Shown in pieces: positions 33,978 through 46,608 of a stretch of DNA of 64,000 nt; the first letter of the stretch is position 1; the number at the start of each line of letters is the position of its first letter. This DNA comes from Ancylostoma caninum (taxonomy: Eukaryota > Nematoda > Chromadorea > Rhabditida > Ancylostomatidae). The notes under the pieces are model-generated. The model was not told where the DNA came from. It worked only from the letters and a program-made list of their open reading frames with translations, and did not search any database. Position numbers and translations under genes: made by a program. The DNA is taken from positions 1,488,001 to 1,552,000 of the forward strand of contig JBAJFG010000344.1 of assembly GCA_037903475.1 (NCBI GenBank). Direction: 5' to 3'.

Positions 33978-36091
33978 TCTTAAAGTGTCCCGCGAAGCAA
34001 TATATCCAATGTGTGCGCGCTCTGACCTTTTGGTTATGGTATAAAATAAAGATGATATTTTTGGCTAGTATGCCAAATACCAACCCCCATGGAAACAGAA
34101 CCCCATACAGGATCAGGAACTCACATCGACACTCGGGTAACCACGAAATCCATCAGCTGTTTGATCTGTCGTTAGTTTTGATTATTTTGACCTCGCACGA
34201 TTCTGCACGCACTCAGGATCCAGAATAAGAATGGACAACTGTGAACATAGTTGGGTGGAAATTTTCTGTTTCTAAGACTATCGCTAAGCTAGGAGCGATT
34301 TGTGGCCGTAGCTTACTGGAGTAATGTGTCGGATATCAGGCGACGGCCGCGAGTTCGAGACCCTCACGGATCAATTGCTTTGCTCATTTTTTTTTGTTCC
34401 TGTATGACATCCTCCGCGATCTGCCTATCCAATGAACAGTGGAACTGTTTAAGGAGTTTCAAAATGTATAATTGTTATCATGGACAGCGAAAAATTTAGC
34501 AACCCGCGAAAATTTCCACATTCCACTGACGCGTGTGTGTTTTATGCCTTTATCAGCTGTCAAGGGAGGTGCGAGAGGTTCGGCTCACAGATCGAAATGA
34601 AACCTATCTGGCTTGAATCCTTGTTTGAGAAGGTGCTACAGTATATAACTCATTACTATCTCTCCAAAACTGCTTTCAACCATTTTTTCATGGAAATTTA
34701 ACTAAGGGTTGCGTAGCCGTCCTCTCATCACGTTTTTTAAGAACTAAGTGTCGTTTCCAATGGTAGAGTTATTAGGTATTGTTCAGCTTTTTTGTTTGTA
34801 GGTTTAACTATTTATTGGTGAATTGTGTCACACGACTTTTGATGGTGCACCTATGTGGTGTATTCAGTGAATAAATAAATAAATAAATAAACTTGACAGC
34901 AACCTTCGAGAACTGCAGTATCGGTAACAATCTTAATTATGCATCCGAATTCAGGACAAGAGATACAGAGCCATAACTTCGTCATTTTATTATGAAATCG
35001 GGGTTTAACTAACTAGTTTTCCAATATAATGGTGACATTTGTGTATGTAGCTTCCTTTCCCATTTCTCTACATTGCGCATCCCCCGCGCAGCCAGACCTC
35101 CCCCCCCCCGAGAAATCGCTCCTAATCGTCGCTAGCCCGTATGCCTCTTGACTTCCTTACGAGCGAACTCGTTATTTCACACCTCCTATTCATCTCATCC
35201 AGATTCGCCTCGCTCCTTGAGAAACCGGTGTCCACAGCGATGTGACCAGTCACTCAGCCGGTCATCTAGCACAAAACAACAATAACCGCTTCGTTAATGG
35301 GACTAATGCAGAGCGATCCTATTAGGGAAATCACGCTCTTCAGCAAGAAGCAGGTCTACGGGGCATTTGCATATTTCTATTTCCCCTCCCATTAAATGGG
35401 GCTACATTCCATGTATTGTGTTGCGATTGACCTCCACGACAGTCACAACAAAAGGCACCCTCGAGATACGTCGACTCCTGAGAATTTCTAAGAAGAACTG
35501 GAAAACGTCGGTGAAGTGGCGTTGAAAAAAACCTTGAGAGCGTCAATTATTGCTTTTTTCTGGGAGAAGTTCCCCTTAGAGCGTTCTCTGCTTGTTCAGT
35601 TCTATTCAGCTTCATCGGCAAGGCCCTAAAATGGGAAGAACCGGATTCTGTGCACGCAGTTATCATTTGCATCTCTTACGGAAACAAGCATTACGCAACA
35701 GGGTTTGAAACATCTCTCTCTGCGGGGAATCTCGTCTAGAAGCTGCCATTTTAGCTCGTTTCTGGATCTGGACCCATAGTCGACCCTTTAAAGGTTATAC
35801 CAGGGCGTCAAGGAGATTGCTAGGATACTTAGAAAGCCTTAGAAAACGTCTATACCCATGTTATTGACCGGGATTTTTCCGCTGCTCTGATTGTGTCAAT
35901 TTCTGGATTGGTTAGGTCTGCACTTACCTTTGGGACCACCTTTTTTTCCTGCTAAAATTCCCATTTGTGCATCCTACCATTCTCAAGCCTCGTACTCAGT
36001 GTCAGGCTCATCAAGTAGCCAAGTACTGTATTTACTGTGTATACTGTCACTTCATCACGATGCACCAAAGAGAAATTTGCCAAAAGAATGC
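33978..36091. other. Gene-free stretch between collagens B and C
   Basis: Holds the tRNA-like segment at 34301-34373, an AATA run at 34871-34891 and a C-run near 35101-35108. Nothing else is supportable. Confidence 0.45.
34301..34373 (+). other. tRNA-like sequence with A and B boxes
   Basis: GTAGCTTACTGGAGTAATG resembles an A box and GAGTTCGAGACC is a good B box, spaced as in a tRNA. The arms do not fold into a standard cloverleaf. Likely a tRNA-derived repeat or decayed tRNA. Confidence 0.4.
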
Positions 36092-36097
36092 TTTATT
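36092..36097 (-). promoter_or_regulatory. Polyadenylation signal of collagen gene C
   Basis: AATAAA on the minus strand, about 62 bases past the stop codon. Confidence 0.65.
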
Positions 36098-36158
36098 TCG
36101 CTATCTATCACGGTAGCTACCGTAAGCGAACTGCAACGACCACAGTAGTATCGTTGAT

Positions 36159-37342
36159 TTAGTGAGTGAATCTCGAAATGAACACAGCGGAACGAGGTGG
36201 GCAAGGGCAGTAGGCGGCATCGTTTCCTGGAAGTCCAGGGCCTCCTGGAGCTCCAGGCTGTCCATCGGATCCAGCGTTTCCGGGTGCTCCAGGCTGTCCA
36301 GCGGGTCCCTGTGGTCCAGGGGCACCATCCTGTCCTGGCTGTCCGTTGGCTCCAGCGTTTCCGGCGTTTCCGGGGGCACCAGCGGGTCCGGGTGCTCCAG
36401 GCTGGCCACGTCCCTTGGTGCCGTCTTTTCCTGGTTCACCTGGCTGTCCATCGGTTCCTGGGTTTCCTGGCGCTCCAGCGTCTCCAGCGGGTCCTGGTGG
36501 TCCAGCCTCTCCGTCACGTCCAGGCTGTCCGGGTGCTCCGGGCTGTCCATCGGGTCCAGCAGGTCCGGCTGGTCCGTCGGGTCCAGCTGGTCCAGCGGGT
36601 CCGGCTGGGCACTTGATGCAGCTGGTGTCCAGGGGTGGGCAGGTGATCGGGGCGTAGGTGAGGGTGATGTCCTCTCCAGGTGGTCCTGGGGGTCCAGGAG
36701 TTCCTGAAAACGGATTTCTTGAGTACTTGTTATGAAAAATGGAAAGGTTCTGCATATGTTCGCTCGAAAGGGTGGGCTTGACATAGGTTGGCAGGTCCGA
36801 AAAACGAAAAACGCTAGTTTTGGTTCAAGAAGAGGGCAAAATGAGTTTTTTTTTGTTTTAAAGGGGTCAAGACGGCGATTCTCAGAAATTTCAGGAAACC
36901 CACTCTCAGCAGCTTAGAATAAAGTGATATCTAGCCATTTTCTATATCAAGTAAATTTTCTACGCTCAGAAAAGACCAAGAAATGCTCACCAGGCTGTCC
37001 AGGCTCTCCAGGTGGTCCAGGAGGTCCAGGTGGGCAAGTGGGCTTGGTGGGCTCGCACTGGCACCAGGCTGGCAGTCCGGAGAAGTCCTGTCTCTTCTGA
37101 CGGAAGATCGAGTTGAAGGGGTTCTGGCGAGGCTTTGATGGTGGGGTGACAGTGATTTGAATATCCATCATCTCAGTCCATGCAGAGTCGGTTTCGACAC
37201 GGAACACCGACACTCCGTCGATGACCTCATCGTGAACCTCGTTGATGGTGTTGTAGAGCGATGGGACGACGACAAGGCAGGCGACGATCGCCAACGTCGA
37301 ACAGGCAGACGCTACTCCCACGATGAGCTTCTCCTCAAACAT
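36159..37342 (-). CDS. Nematode cuticle collagen (gene C), two exons
   Basis: Predicted 298-residue secreted cuticle collagen. Exons are 37342-36991 and 36703-36159 (stop TAA), with a 287-bp phase-1 intron (GTGAGC..TTTTCAG) inside the first Gly-X-Y block, as in gene B. Seen: start MFEEK, hydrophobic anchor at about 6-30, FRVETDSAW near 48-56, furin-type RQKR at 81-84, cysteines in [15 protein letters not shown], first Gly-X-Y block, [14 protein letters not shown], a long Gly-Ala/Pro-rich helix with the KGRGQPG interruption shared with gene A, and the tail [10 protein letters not shown]. An in-frame ATG four codons upstream (37354) would give 302 residues; I prefer 37342 because the furin site then sits at residues 81-84 as in A and B. 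Sequence is closest to gene A ([18 protein letters not shown]), but the intron layout is that of B. Confidence 0.95.
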
Positions 37343-37372
37343 GTTCACTGGCATATCGTCGCTGGCGTCGCG

Positions 37373-37380
37373 CTTTTATA
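37373..37380 (-). promoter_or_regulatory. TATA box of collagen gene C
   Basis: TATAAAAG on the minus strand after GGGTCC, 31 bases before the chosen ATG. The short distance implies a very short 5' leader if transcription starts in the usual place. Confidence 0.75.
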
Positions 37381-37389
37381 GGACCCGCA

Positions 37390-38469
37390 TTTCGGCGCCA
37401 CACCCCCGGGGAGCTGGTTCGGCCCCCGCCCTTGCAGCCCCGGCCGTAGCACGCACGCGTTCGGGGCGTGGAAACGAGGACGACGCGGCCCCGTGCCGAT
37501 TGGATCTGATACGCCACTGTGGCCTGACTCATGCGATGAGGCAATTTCCGTCTACAACTCGCTCATCTTACGCAGATGACATGCATGGGCGTGGTTCCGA
37601 ACTGCCTTTGGAGGATCTTACATGGCTATGATCCATTCCTCATACCATATCATGGGAATGACACCTACAAAATGTGACCGGTTTCCTCCGACACTGATAT
37701 CTCCATCCGGATCTAGTCAAACCCTCGGAAAAGAGTCACCCGAAGCCTTTCAGATGCTAATTAGGAAAAGGGGAAAGGCTGAACGGCTTGCGGCTCATTT
37801 CCTTGCTTTCTTACTGCTCATTTAATTTATACCCATCCGGTTTACCTGGCCATTAGTGACAACATTCATGAACCCTTTCATGAAGATGGTGTACTGAGCA
37901 TCCAGGAAAATACTGGTGGGTTATTCAGGGAAAATGGTAAAATATACCAAATTTCCCCCGGAAGCTCTGCAAGGACCTCATGCCCAGTGAAATTCCGGCA
38001 ACTTTCAGGTATTCCGCTACAGGCTGGGGTGGAATGAGGACCACTGATGTTGTTATAAAAACCTTTAGCGGTCTTAGGCCTTTAAGCTTTACCATGGTAT
38101 ATCTCTTAAAGCTGTGGATATCTTACCCTTTGTATTGCCTTAAGCTGTGCTGAGCTATCCTGAATCAGGTATTTTTTGATTATTTATACTATAAATATGT
38201 CTGTAACCAGTTCCAATGTAGAACAGAACTCTCCTCGTGGTGTTATTGGTGGTATTTATTTGTTTACTTATCTATTTATTTGTTTATTTATCTGTACAGA
38301 TTTAGCTCAAGGTAACGCCGAAGCATGAAAGTAGTGCACTCGTCAATTATAAGCAGAGATAATCCCGCACCTACTATTAAAGGCCTTCAACTGGGTAAGC
38401 TCATGGGTAAGGTTACCAAGCCATTCACAAGGTTTCGCACGTTAGGTATGACTAGTTGGTAGAGATACA
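37390..38469. other. Upstream of collagen C, no further gene
   Basis: The first 120 bases are GC-rich, as upstream of gene A; then unique sequence with a TTTATTTG run at 38255-38296. Confidence 0.45.
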
Positions 38470-38655
38470 GTGATTGTACTGAAAGCCTGGGTCCAGATGC
38501 ATCACTGAGATTACCCATGGTAAACTTATGAATGTGCTCAAATTTACCCTCCGCCTCACCTCCACCAACGTGCTTACTCATATCTGGTTGTCTATACCTA
38601 GCTGCTACCCATGGGTAGGAGATCACAGTACGTCTCAATGATGCATCTAGAGGTT
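38470..38655. repeat. Single palindromic TTACCC-type copy
   Basis: CAGATGCATCACTGAGATTA CCCATGGTAAAC on the left, with GTCTCAATGATGCATCTAG inverted on the right. Same family as the 6.07-7.28 kb array. Confidence 0.65.
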
Positions 38656-38659
38656 TATG

Positions 38660-39350
38660 TGTTTGACAAATACATGTATTATATATAATATAATATAAAT
38701 AAATATATATAAATATAACACACATAATAAATAATACGTAACATAATACGCAATGTAACAACATCATGACTACATAATAATACATAATATATTAAGAGGA
38801 GAATATACATAATATATATAATATAAATAAATATATATATAAATAAATATAACACATATGTCAAATATAACACATAACATTATACGCAATGTTACAACAT
38901 GATGAATATATAATAATACATAACATATCAGGAGGATATTATATGTAATAATATATAATATAAATAAATAAATATAAATAAATATAACACATATACCAAA
39001 TAATACATAACATAGTACGCAATGTAAAAACATGATGAATATATAATAATACATAATATATTAAGAGGATAATATATATAATATAAATAAATATATATAT
39101 AAATAAATATAACACATATAGCTAATAATACATAAGATAATACGCAATGTAACAACACGAAGAATACATAATAGTACATTATATATTAAGAGGATAATAT
39201 ATATAATAATATATGTATATAATATAAATAAATATACATAAATAAATATAACACATATATCAAATAACACATAACATAATACGCAATGTAACAACACGAT
39301 GAATACATAATAATACATAATATATTAAGAGGATAATACATAAATAATTA
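38660..39350. repeat. AT-rich minisatellite, five copies of 125-139 bp
   Basis: The landmark CGCAATGT recurs at 38750, 38886, 39019, 39144 and 39283. Between landmarks are ATAATACATAATATATTAAG and AATAAATATATA tracts of varying length. The long minus-strand ORFs rich in Tyr/Ile are repeat artefacts. Confidence 0.9.
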
Positions 39351-40431
39351 AATACAATATAAAATGAAGAATAATAATGCCATTACAAAGAAATACAATA
39401 ATAAAATACAATAAATAATGATCTCCCACTAATTCCATCGTTCATTCTTTTAGAAATAGAAAAGTTCTGCCTAAATTACAAATTTTTGACTTCCGATAAC
39501 TTCGACTTTCGACATTTTTTACCCTTCCCCTCATTATTTCCCAATTTCAAACCTGATGCTTTCACATTTAATTGTATGTTTCGCATCAGGACCTTCCCTA
39601 ACCATCACTTTTCATAATGTCAGCTGCTGATTTGAACCAGTTCCTGAGAAATGGAGGCACGACCGCAACATATCTTCGTAATGGTGCTTTGTTCGTGGCC
39701 AGCTATGTCATTGCCTCTTTATCTTTTTCACTCATCCGTGATCAATCATAGTCTAAGCTCGTTACAGTCATGTTTTTACCCTTCCAGCAAGTGCCCTGGC
39801 TGGTAGTGGTTGGATTTCCTATGGTTTTCTGGATTTCTCCACCAGGAAACTGCTATGGATTCTAAGGAACCGTCAAAGTTAATGATCCACTTGATGTTAT
39901 TTCACGGGAAGGGCAGTAATTTCCTGACCAGGAAGAACTACAATACCTCTCCTTCTAACTTTTCCCGTTTTCCTGAGCAATTTTACTTCAATTGCAGGCT
40001 GCTAGGAACGAGTATACGTGCGAGAACGCTGTGATTCGAGGAAAAAAGACGACATAAGAATTTCGATTCCGCGTTTTCAATAGTAGCGCAATCACATTTG
40101 CTTTCGAGCATGAAACTGTATAGAGGTGGCGTCAGCTGGAAAGTGGTTGAAAAATCAGGACAACGCGGGTTTCTAGCAGGCGCTCGTTGAATATGTACAA
40201 AGTAAAATTATTAGAAAAGTTTTGTAAATTGAAGGTAAAATTAAGTTTTTGACTAAATTTTGAAGTGAAATTAGAAGAATTATTAAAATCTGTAGTAATT
40301 CTGGGTATCGCTTCAATTCCTGGATTTGGGTAATTTCTTTGAGATGAACTTCTGGCCACCAAAGGTGGAGGGATGGGAAAGGAGTTTCAAGTATGTAATC
40401 ACAAAGTATCTGTGTGACCCAGGAATACATA
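39351..40431. other. No recognisable feature
   Basis: AT-rich intergenic sequence with short ORFs that lack domains. Confidence 0.4.
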
Positions 40432-40885
40432 CAGGGTGACCCAAAAGTTTTTGGCAGGTATTGAAGAAGTATGGTTCATTTCAATTTCATTTCTGAAATA
40501 ACCATTTGGTTGTTCTCTACGGTTCCTCGACGAAACTCCACTTAAAAGTTGGTATATAGACATGTTGTCCAGCATTGAACGAGCTTCAGTCGTACGGCTG
40601 CATAAGAAGAAATGTTCCACCTCACGAATCGCCAAAGTTCTGGAGCCTCCTCAGTCAACGGTGAAGTACACACTGAACCATTACAAGGAGACAGGCAGCA
40701 TCAAGGACCTGAGAGGGACAGGACGTCCAAAAACACAAAGTATCCGTGAAAATATTGAGAAGATCTGTAAGAGGTGCGTCAGAAAGCCATCTCAGTCAAT
40801 GAGATCTTTGGCAGAAAAATTGAATATGCCTCGTGAGACTGTTCGAAGGATCATTCTTGTATTAATATTATTAGAACTGTAGGCT
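40432..40885 (+). pseudogene. Truncated mariner/Tc-type transposase
   Basis: A TA dinucleotide is followed at 40432 by CAGGGTGACCCAAAAGTTTT, a mariner-type terminal inverted repeat. An ORF begins at 40562 (106 codons) and encodes the N-terminal DNA-binding part: a first helix-turn-helix (TSRIAKVLEPPQSTVKY), the linker GRPKTQ, and a second helix-turn-helix (RSLAEKLNMPRETVRR). The order HTH, GRP, HTH is that of Tc1/mariner transposases. The frame then ends, and no DDE/DDD catalytic domain or right terminal repeat follows, so this is a 5' fragment without cut-and-paste activity. Confidence 0.8.
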
Positions 40886-42538
40886 CAAGTTTTGCACCGG
40901 AAGGTATCCGGTGGAAACCTGCTCCCAATACCGAGATACTGCTTTTTTGGGCGAAATTATCCTTGCCGGTAGGATTTTGTAGCCGAGTTACCCATTTTCC
41001 TTAGTAAGCCTACTAATGCATTTTCGCCAGAGCACTTGCTCGACACGTGCCTGCAATGCTAGTTACTTATTTCGTTTATTTGCTGAGGTATAGTGCCGCT
41101 AGGTAACCTTGGCTGGAAAAATACAGTGGTTACGTATCTATTTCCAGTGGATTGTATTATACAAGCGTTGCTATGTGGAGTTTAACTTTTATTTGCCTAG
41201 AATTCCTATTCCCTTTTACAGGGGATATCTAACATGCCTTATCCAATCCAGAGGAACACGCTGTCATGGATATGTCAATCGATCTTGGATGTACGTCTAT
41301 CCAGGGAAAAATTATCCACGGATAAATACCTTTTTGATAGGAAATGTTTCTCCAGGAATTTACTGTTGGCTATCAATTATCCTGCTTCCAGTTCCTTTCT
41401 GGAGATTGCTTACCGGTAACATAAATGAACAAGTGAGTAGATAAATAAATAAATAAGCAAATAAGTAAGCAAATCTTCGTCTAATTCATGAGGATCTACC
41501 ACGAACCCAAAATCAATTCGTGTTACCTCTGTGTATTGTAGATCTCTTGCCCCAAGGAATGGGTGCATACATGGATAAATTATGCTCTATGCAGCAGTGG
41601 ATAAAAATCGCTGGAAATGGACATGGACATACCACCGCTGTTTTTCCTTCCCATTTTGAGTGGAATTTTGCGACCTTCTCGTTTCTTGTCGACTATAGTG
41701 AGTAATTTGATCCTTTTTTTTTTGTTCTTTGCCCTTCGTATTTCAGCTTATATGGTCAATGTCAGCTCACGTTTCAGGTACCTATAGCTAAAAGTGGAGA
41801 AAACGGCGCCAGATTTGGCCCAGCCACTTAGCCCGCATGAGTAGCCTCATAAAACCCATCGAAATTCGTCCAAAACCTGACTAACCCGCTGTTTTGACGG
41901 GTGACTGAGCGAACAACCGCGCACATAACCTGCCGGCCTTCCTCCACCTCTTCTTCAGACGGGGGTGGGGTGGGGTGGGCAAGTTCGCTGGCCGTGTGGA
42001 GTACGCCATATGTAGTGGCCTAATTGTGTGTACGTGTGTTCGTAACCAGCTACAGACACACGCGGCTGACAAGAAAATTTCTCTAGGAAGCGGACCGGTG
42101 CTTACGCAACCTGCGCAACGCATCGTGACGCATTGGGTACGCGAGGCATCGGAGCGATACGTGACGCAGTTTTTCGTGGACACTCGTGCAAGTTATCCTG
42201 CAGCTTCTCGTCTGGACATCGCAAAAACATCACTTATTGCTCGTCTCGAGAGGCTTTTGACCCAGTTGTTAACGGATATCGAGATGATTCGCTTCGCTAC
42301 GACATCCTGGGATTTTTTTCACATCTATCCATTTGTTTTCTGCACTCAAGGTGGCCCAAAAATGGGTAGCAGAGACTCCGAAGTTATGGATCTAGGATAT
42401 AATGGTCAATACAACATGCAGCCATAGATTTAAAAAAATAAACACGTAAATCTATAGAGGCTTAATTGCCACCGGGCCAATCTTAGTCCTCATCCAATTA
42501 AAAATCAGCGCCTCTTTTTAAAGAAGTTTTCCTATTAT
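40886..42538. other. No gene supported
   Basis: AATA run at 41440-41456. ORFs at 41109-41444 and 41881-42427 overlap on both strands with no known domain. Confidence 0.4.
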
Positions 42539-42659
42539 GGTGTGGAGCGTTATACCTGGAAAGGGGGATGCAGCCAAACTCTATGACTGGCCAGTTCAAC
42601 CAATCAGCCAGTCGCAGAGCCCATCAGCACCGCCCTCGCCAGGTATAACGCTCCACACC
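42539..42659. repeat. Small inverted-repeat element (121 bp)
   Basis: Perfect 21-bp terminal inverted repeats begin with GGTGTGGAGCGTTATACCTG. The core (ATCAGCCAGTCGCAGAGCCC) resembles segments near 17.2 and 59.23 kb. MITE-like, non-coding. Confidence 0.85.
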
Positions 42660-45600
42660 GCAGCTAGTATAGCACTTTTCCCGCCGGGACCCAATGAAAG
42701 TGTTCGCCCAGCTCGCCGGCTGCAGTGCCCCCATTTTTGAATTTCTTACCTCAATGGCACGAATTACCTTCGTTGTCATAGGGTATAATAATATTGTACA
42801 TATGTAAATGGTAGGGTTCAAAAATCGTACACATCCGATTACAGAGTGCAATTGCAGAACCAGTGGTTTACTCAACGTGTAGTCATCTTTTCACTTATTT
42901 TGGACTTGACAGTTTGAGTCATCACTCATGAGTGGGTTTTTTTACCTATTGATGGTGATTAAGAGCCTATTGATGGTGATTAAGAGCGAGCGGAGATTAT
43001 ACTTCTAATTTGGGATACATTAATGAAATAACTGCATTCCAGCCTGTCCATCCTGGCCAAATTTAGCCTTCAGGATGCCAAGAATATACATAAATTTGTC
43101 GCAACTGCTCCCTATTTAGAGTGAAACCGAGCCTGAAATGGTTCCGGTAGCTTCATTATAATTCAAATCTCCGGATCAAAAACTGTATTTTTGGCTTTTT
43201 TTGCTTGGAAACTATGGGCTGAATCAGTGTATTTGGAGGAAAAATCCGCACTGAAAGTTGGGCCTGAAATTTTCCTGTCACTTTGCGATTTTTCAAGACA
43301 ATTTTTTAATCATAAAATAGTTTAGATCCAGAACTGTCAAATAGCGCCTAGCTACTCAAAAAGCATGTGACGACTTCGAGAAATAAGCAAGCAAACGATG
43401 TATAATCACTTGTCCCCTCTCTTGTACAGTTGCTTTCTTGGTTTAAGCAAGTTTTTATCAATATTTTCCGGCAGAATAGGTTTCAAAGGCCAAAGCTGGC
43501 CAATCTATATAAGAAGAGGTCCAGATTGCGATGTTTTTTTAGCCTTATAACGCAGAATCCTTTGGATGGTACCAAGATAGATACCACTTTATTACAAATT
43601 ATGTTTCCTTCACTAGTGACATTAGTTGGGTTTGCTTAATCCCTGTAATCACGGTCAGTGAAGATCAACTACCCCATTTTTGGCCAATTTTGTTTCTCAG
43701 ACTCCCCGCCTCTGGAGCACATTCCAGGTTTTGACTTTCGACCTCTAGTTTTCTCGCCAGAACCTGCGCTCGTCGGTAATTTTGAGCCTTATCTTATTTG
43801 CTGTGAAAACTCCACTTCTATTCTTCTTCACTTTCTGGACTGGCCCTGGATCTTAACCCTGTTCTGGAAACCTTGCTAATGTTTAATACCCGCTGTCTAT
43901 TCCAAAACCCATGCGTGCTGAACGATGTCCTAATTTGAAGGTCAGAAGGGTAGGCACTACGGTTTGGCTCATTTCCATCACGATATAATATAAATAACCC
44001 CTTGGTAAACCACTAGTCCTGTATTACCCAATACTTGGAATCACTACGCTGTTTGCAGTTGACAGTGGTGACAATCTCATCCTGTAGACCTAATTTGGTG
44101 TGTTTTTGCGTCACATCAGTTGCGCTGTCCGTTGTTTATCGTCGCTTGCCGATAGCTGAGACATTTCTGGTTTTGTTGCATGTTAATCACCAATGCACGA
44201 CAGATACTGTTGCGCAGACGGAGAATTTCTGACCAAAGATTACTTGCCTTGGATGTGTCTAAGCCAAGCCTACGTTGTCCTCGTAGGTGCTCAAGCTTTC
44301 CAACAGGTTGCCAGTTTGTTGCTTTCGGTTGAGGTAGAAGTCAATGTAATCCTCGGAATGAGTTTCGTGGATTGAGTTGTTTGAACTGTGCCAAAAACTT
44401 TCACTTAGCACTGCGCTTTCACATCGTGGGTCAATGATTCTGGAACTCGTTTAGGTCTGAACATGACCAGAGTGTTCACACCAATCTGGTTAAATTGATG
44501 GGTAAATGTAATCAAATCTAACCCAGCTATTTTGAAAATTGGGGATTATGGTCCACTATGCAACACCTTTAGTCCAGTAAGATAGCTTAGAATATTTCGT
44601 CATGAAATAGAAAGCTCATTCGTGGCTAAGTGTATCCACAAGCTTGTCTGTTTTATACAAATGGTAATAAGGGAATAAATAAATGTAATAGCAACTAATA
44701 GTATTAGAACTGTCACCATAGAGACAAAAAGTGTCCAGAAGAATGCAGCTTCTAAATCAGAGCTGCCTTATTTTTGCTGAGAATCCACTCAACTAAAGCT
44801 CGGATCCAGTCCAGCGCGAAAATCATGGATGTCTGTGGCGTTAATGTACAATTCATCGACTCAGCCGATCTTCACGGCCGGTATCGTCTTTGGGGTTTTT
44901 CACAGGTGTGAATGGATGAGTGCGTTATGGAAGGCGTCCCGGACACAGCAAAAACTCGTTCGTATCCATGGATACTCGTACACCTCGAAGAAACTGAGCG
45001 ACTGGTCTGCGCTTCGTCATCATCCGATCACCGTTCAGCGATGCAAATCATGTGGACCCCAGCAAACGGAAATTTTTGTGAGCGAGGGCGTGCCGGCGCT
45101 GGAGAATTTAGCAAACGGATGAATAACCCCGCCGCTACCGGTTCCTTACGGGCGTGAATTCAGCGGTCCGGGACAAAAACCTCTGGACCGCGTTTTTTTC
45201 GCGCTGGATCGTATTTAACGTGCAAGGAAGTTCGAAATCGCTCTTCGTAAAAATAATATGATGGATTGAAGCCAAGGTGAAGTTAAAGACGTTGCAAACA
45301 AAGGAGGATGTATGGTTCAAGGGATCAGAAGAGAAAGCAAAAAATGGCGAGACACTAGGGAAGTTGTCCCTTTTTCTGGATTCCTCTAAGCTTCCTGGGG
45401 TCTGCTTTCAGCCATAAAATCCAATGCTAGCCTGTCCTGTAAAAATGTTTCGGATTTTGGTAGCTACGGCCAAACTCCGCGTTTTAATCTCAACAAAAAA
45501 AGGTGCAAGTAGAGGTATATTCCATGAGACTGACAAAAAATGGAAATTCAGGAAAAATAAAAATTAAAATGAAATTTATTCGCAAATTCAGAAAATATTA

Positions 45601-45690
45601 AACAATTTCTACACCTTCCACGTCTTGTCACAAACATGTCCTCTGTTTGCTTACTAGTTGTCTATTTGTTTATTTGTTTATTTTCATTTG
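42660..45690. other. 3-kb stretch without recognisable genes
   Basis: A weak inverted pair CCAGCGCGAA (44811) / TTCGCGCTGG (45199) brackets 400 bp with overlapping ORFs, and GCGGTCC..GGACCGC forms a hairpin at 45161-45191. The 97-codon ORF at 44829-45122 has no family that I recognise. Confidence 0.4.
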
Positions 45691-46608
45691 TTTCTTTACT
45701 TATTTATCCATTTATTCATTTTTTCCATCATTCATTCAATCATTCATCCACTTATTTATTTATTTATTTATTCCATTCATTCATTTATATATATATTTAT
45801 TTATTTATTTATTCATTTACTCACTCATTCATTCATTCATTCATTCATTCGTTCATTCATTCATTCACTCATCCATTCATTCATTCATTCATTCACTTAT
45901 TCATTCATTCATTCATTCATGCATTCATTCATTCATTCATTCATTCATTCATTCATTCATTCATTCACTCACTCACTCACTCATTCATTCATTCATGCAT
46001 GCATTCATTCATTCATTCATTCATTCATTCATTCATTCATTCATTCATTCACTCACTCACTCACTCATTCATTCACTCATTCATTCATTCATTCATTCAT
46101 TCATTCATTCATTCATTCATTCATTCATTCATTCATTCATTCATTCATTCATTCATTCATTCATTCATTCATTCATTCATTCATTCATTCATTCATTCAT
46201 TCATTCATTCATTCATTCATTCATTCATTCATTCATTCATTCATTCATTCATTCATTCATTCATTCACTCACTCACTCATTCATTCACTCATTCATTCAT
46301 TCATTCATTCATTCATTCATTCATTCATTCATTCATTCATTCATTCATTCATTCATTCATTCATTCATTCATTCATTCATTCATTCATTCATTCATTCAT
46401 TCATTCATTCATTCATTCATTCATTCATTCATTCATTCATTCATTCATTCATTCATTCATTCATTCATTCATTCATTCATTCATTCATTCATTCATTCAT
46501 TCATTCATTCATTCATAACATTCATTCATTCATTCATAACATTCATTCATTCATTCATTCATTCATTCATTCATTCATTCATTCATTCATTTCCTTTAAT
46601 TCATGCTT
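45690..46608. repeat. Long ATTC tetranucleotide microsatellite
   Basis: About 900 bp of CATT repeats, nearly pure from 46080 to 46515, with ACTC variants in clusters (45965-45982, 46050-46072, 46265-46290). All three plus-strand frames stay open because the unit lacks stop codons, giving His-Ser-Phe-Ile ORFs of up to 327 codons that are not genes. Confidence 0.97.

Noticed and set aside
38387..39318. Chain of Tyr/Ile-rich minus-strand ORFs
   Set aside because: They follow the AT-rich minisatellite period and have membrane-like composition only because of AT bias.
44811..45208. Possible MITE bounded by CCAGCGCGAA inverted pair
   Set aside because: Only about ten bases pair, arms do not extend, and there is no second copy or target duplication.
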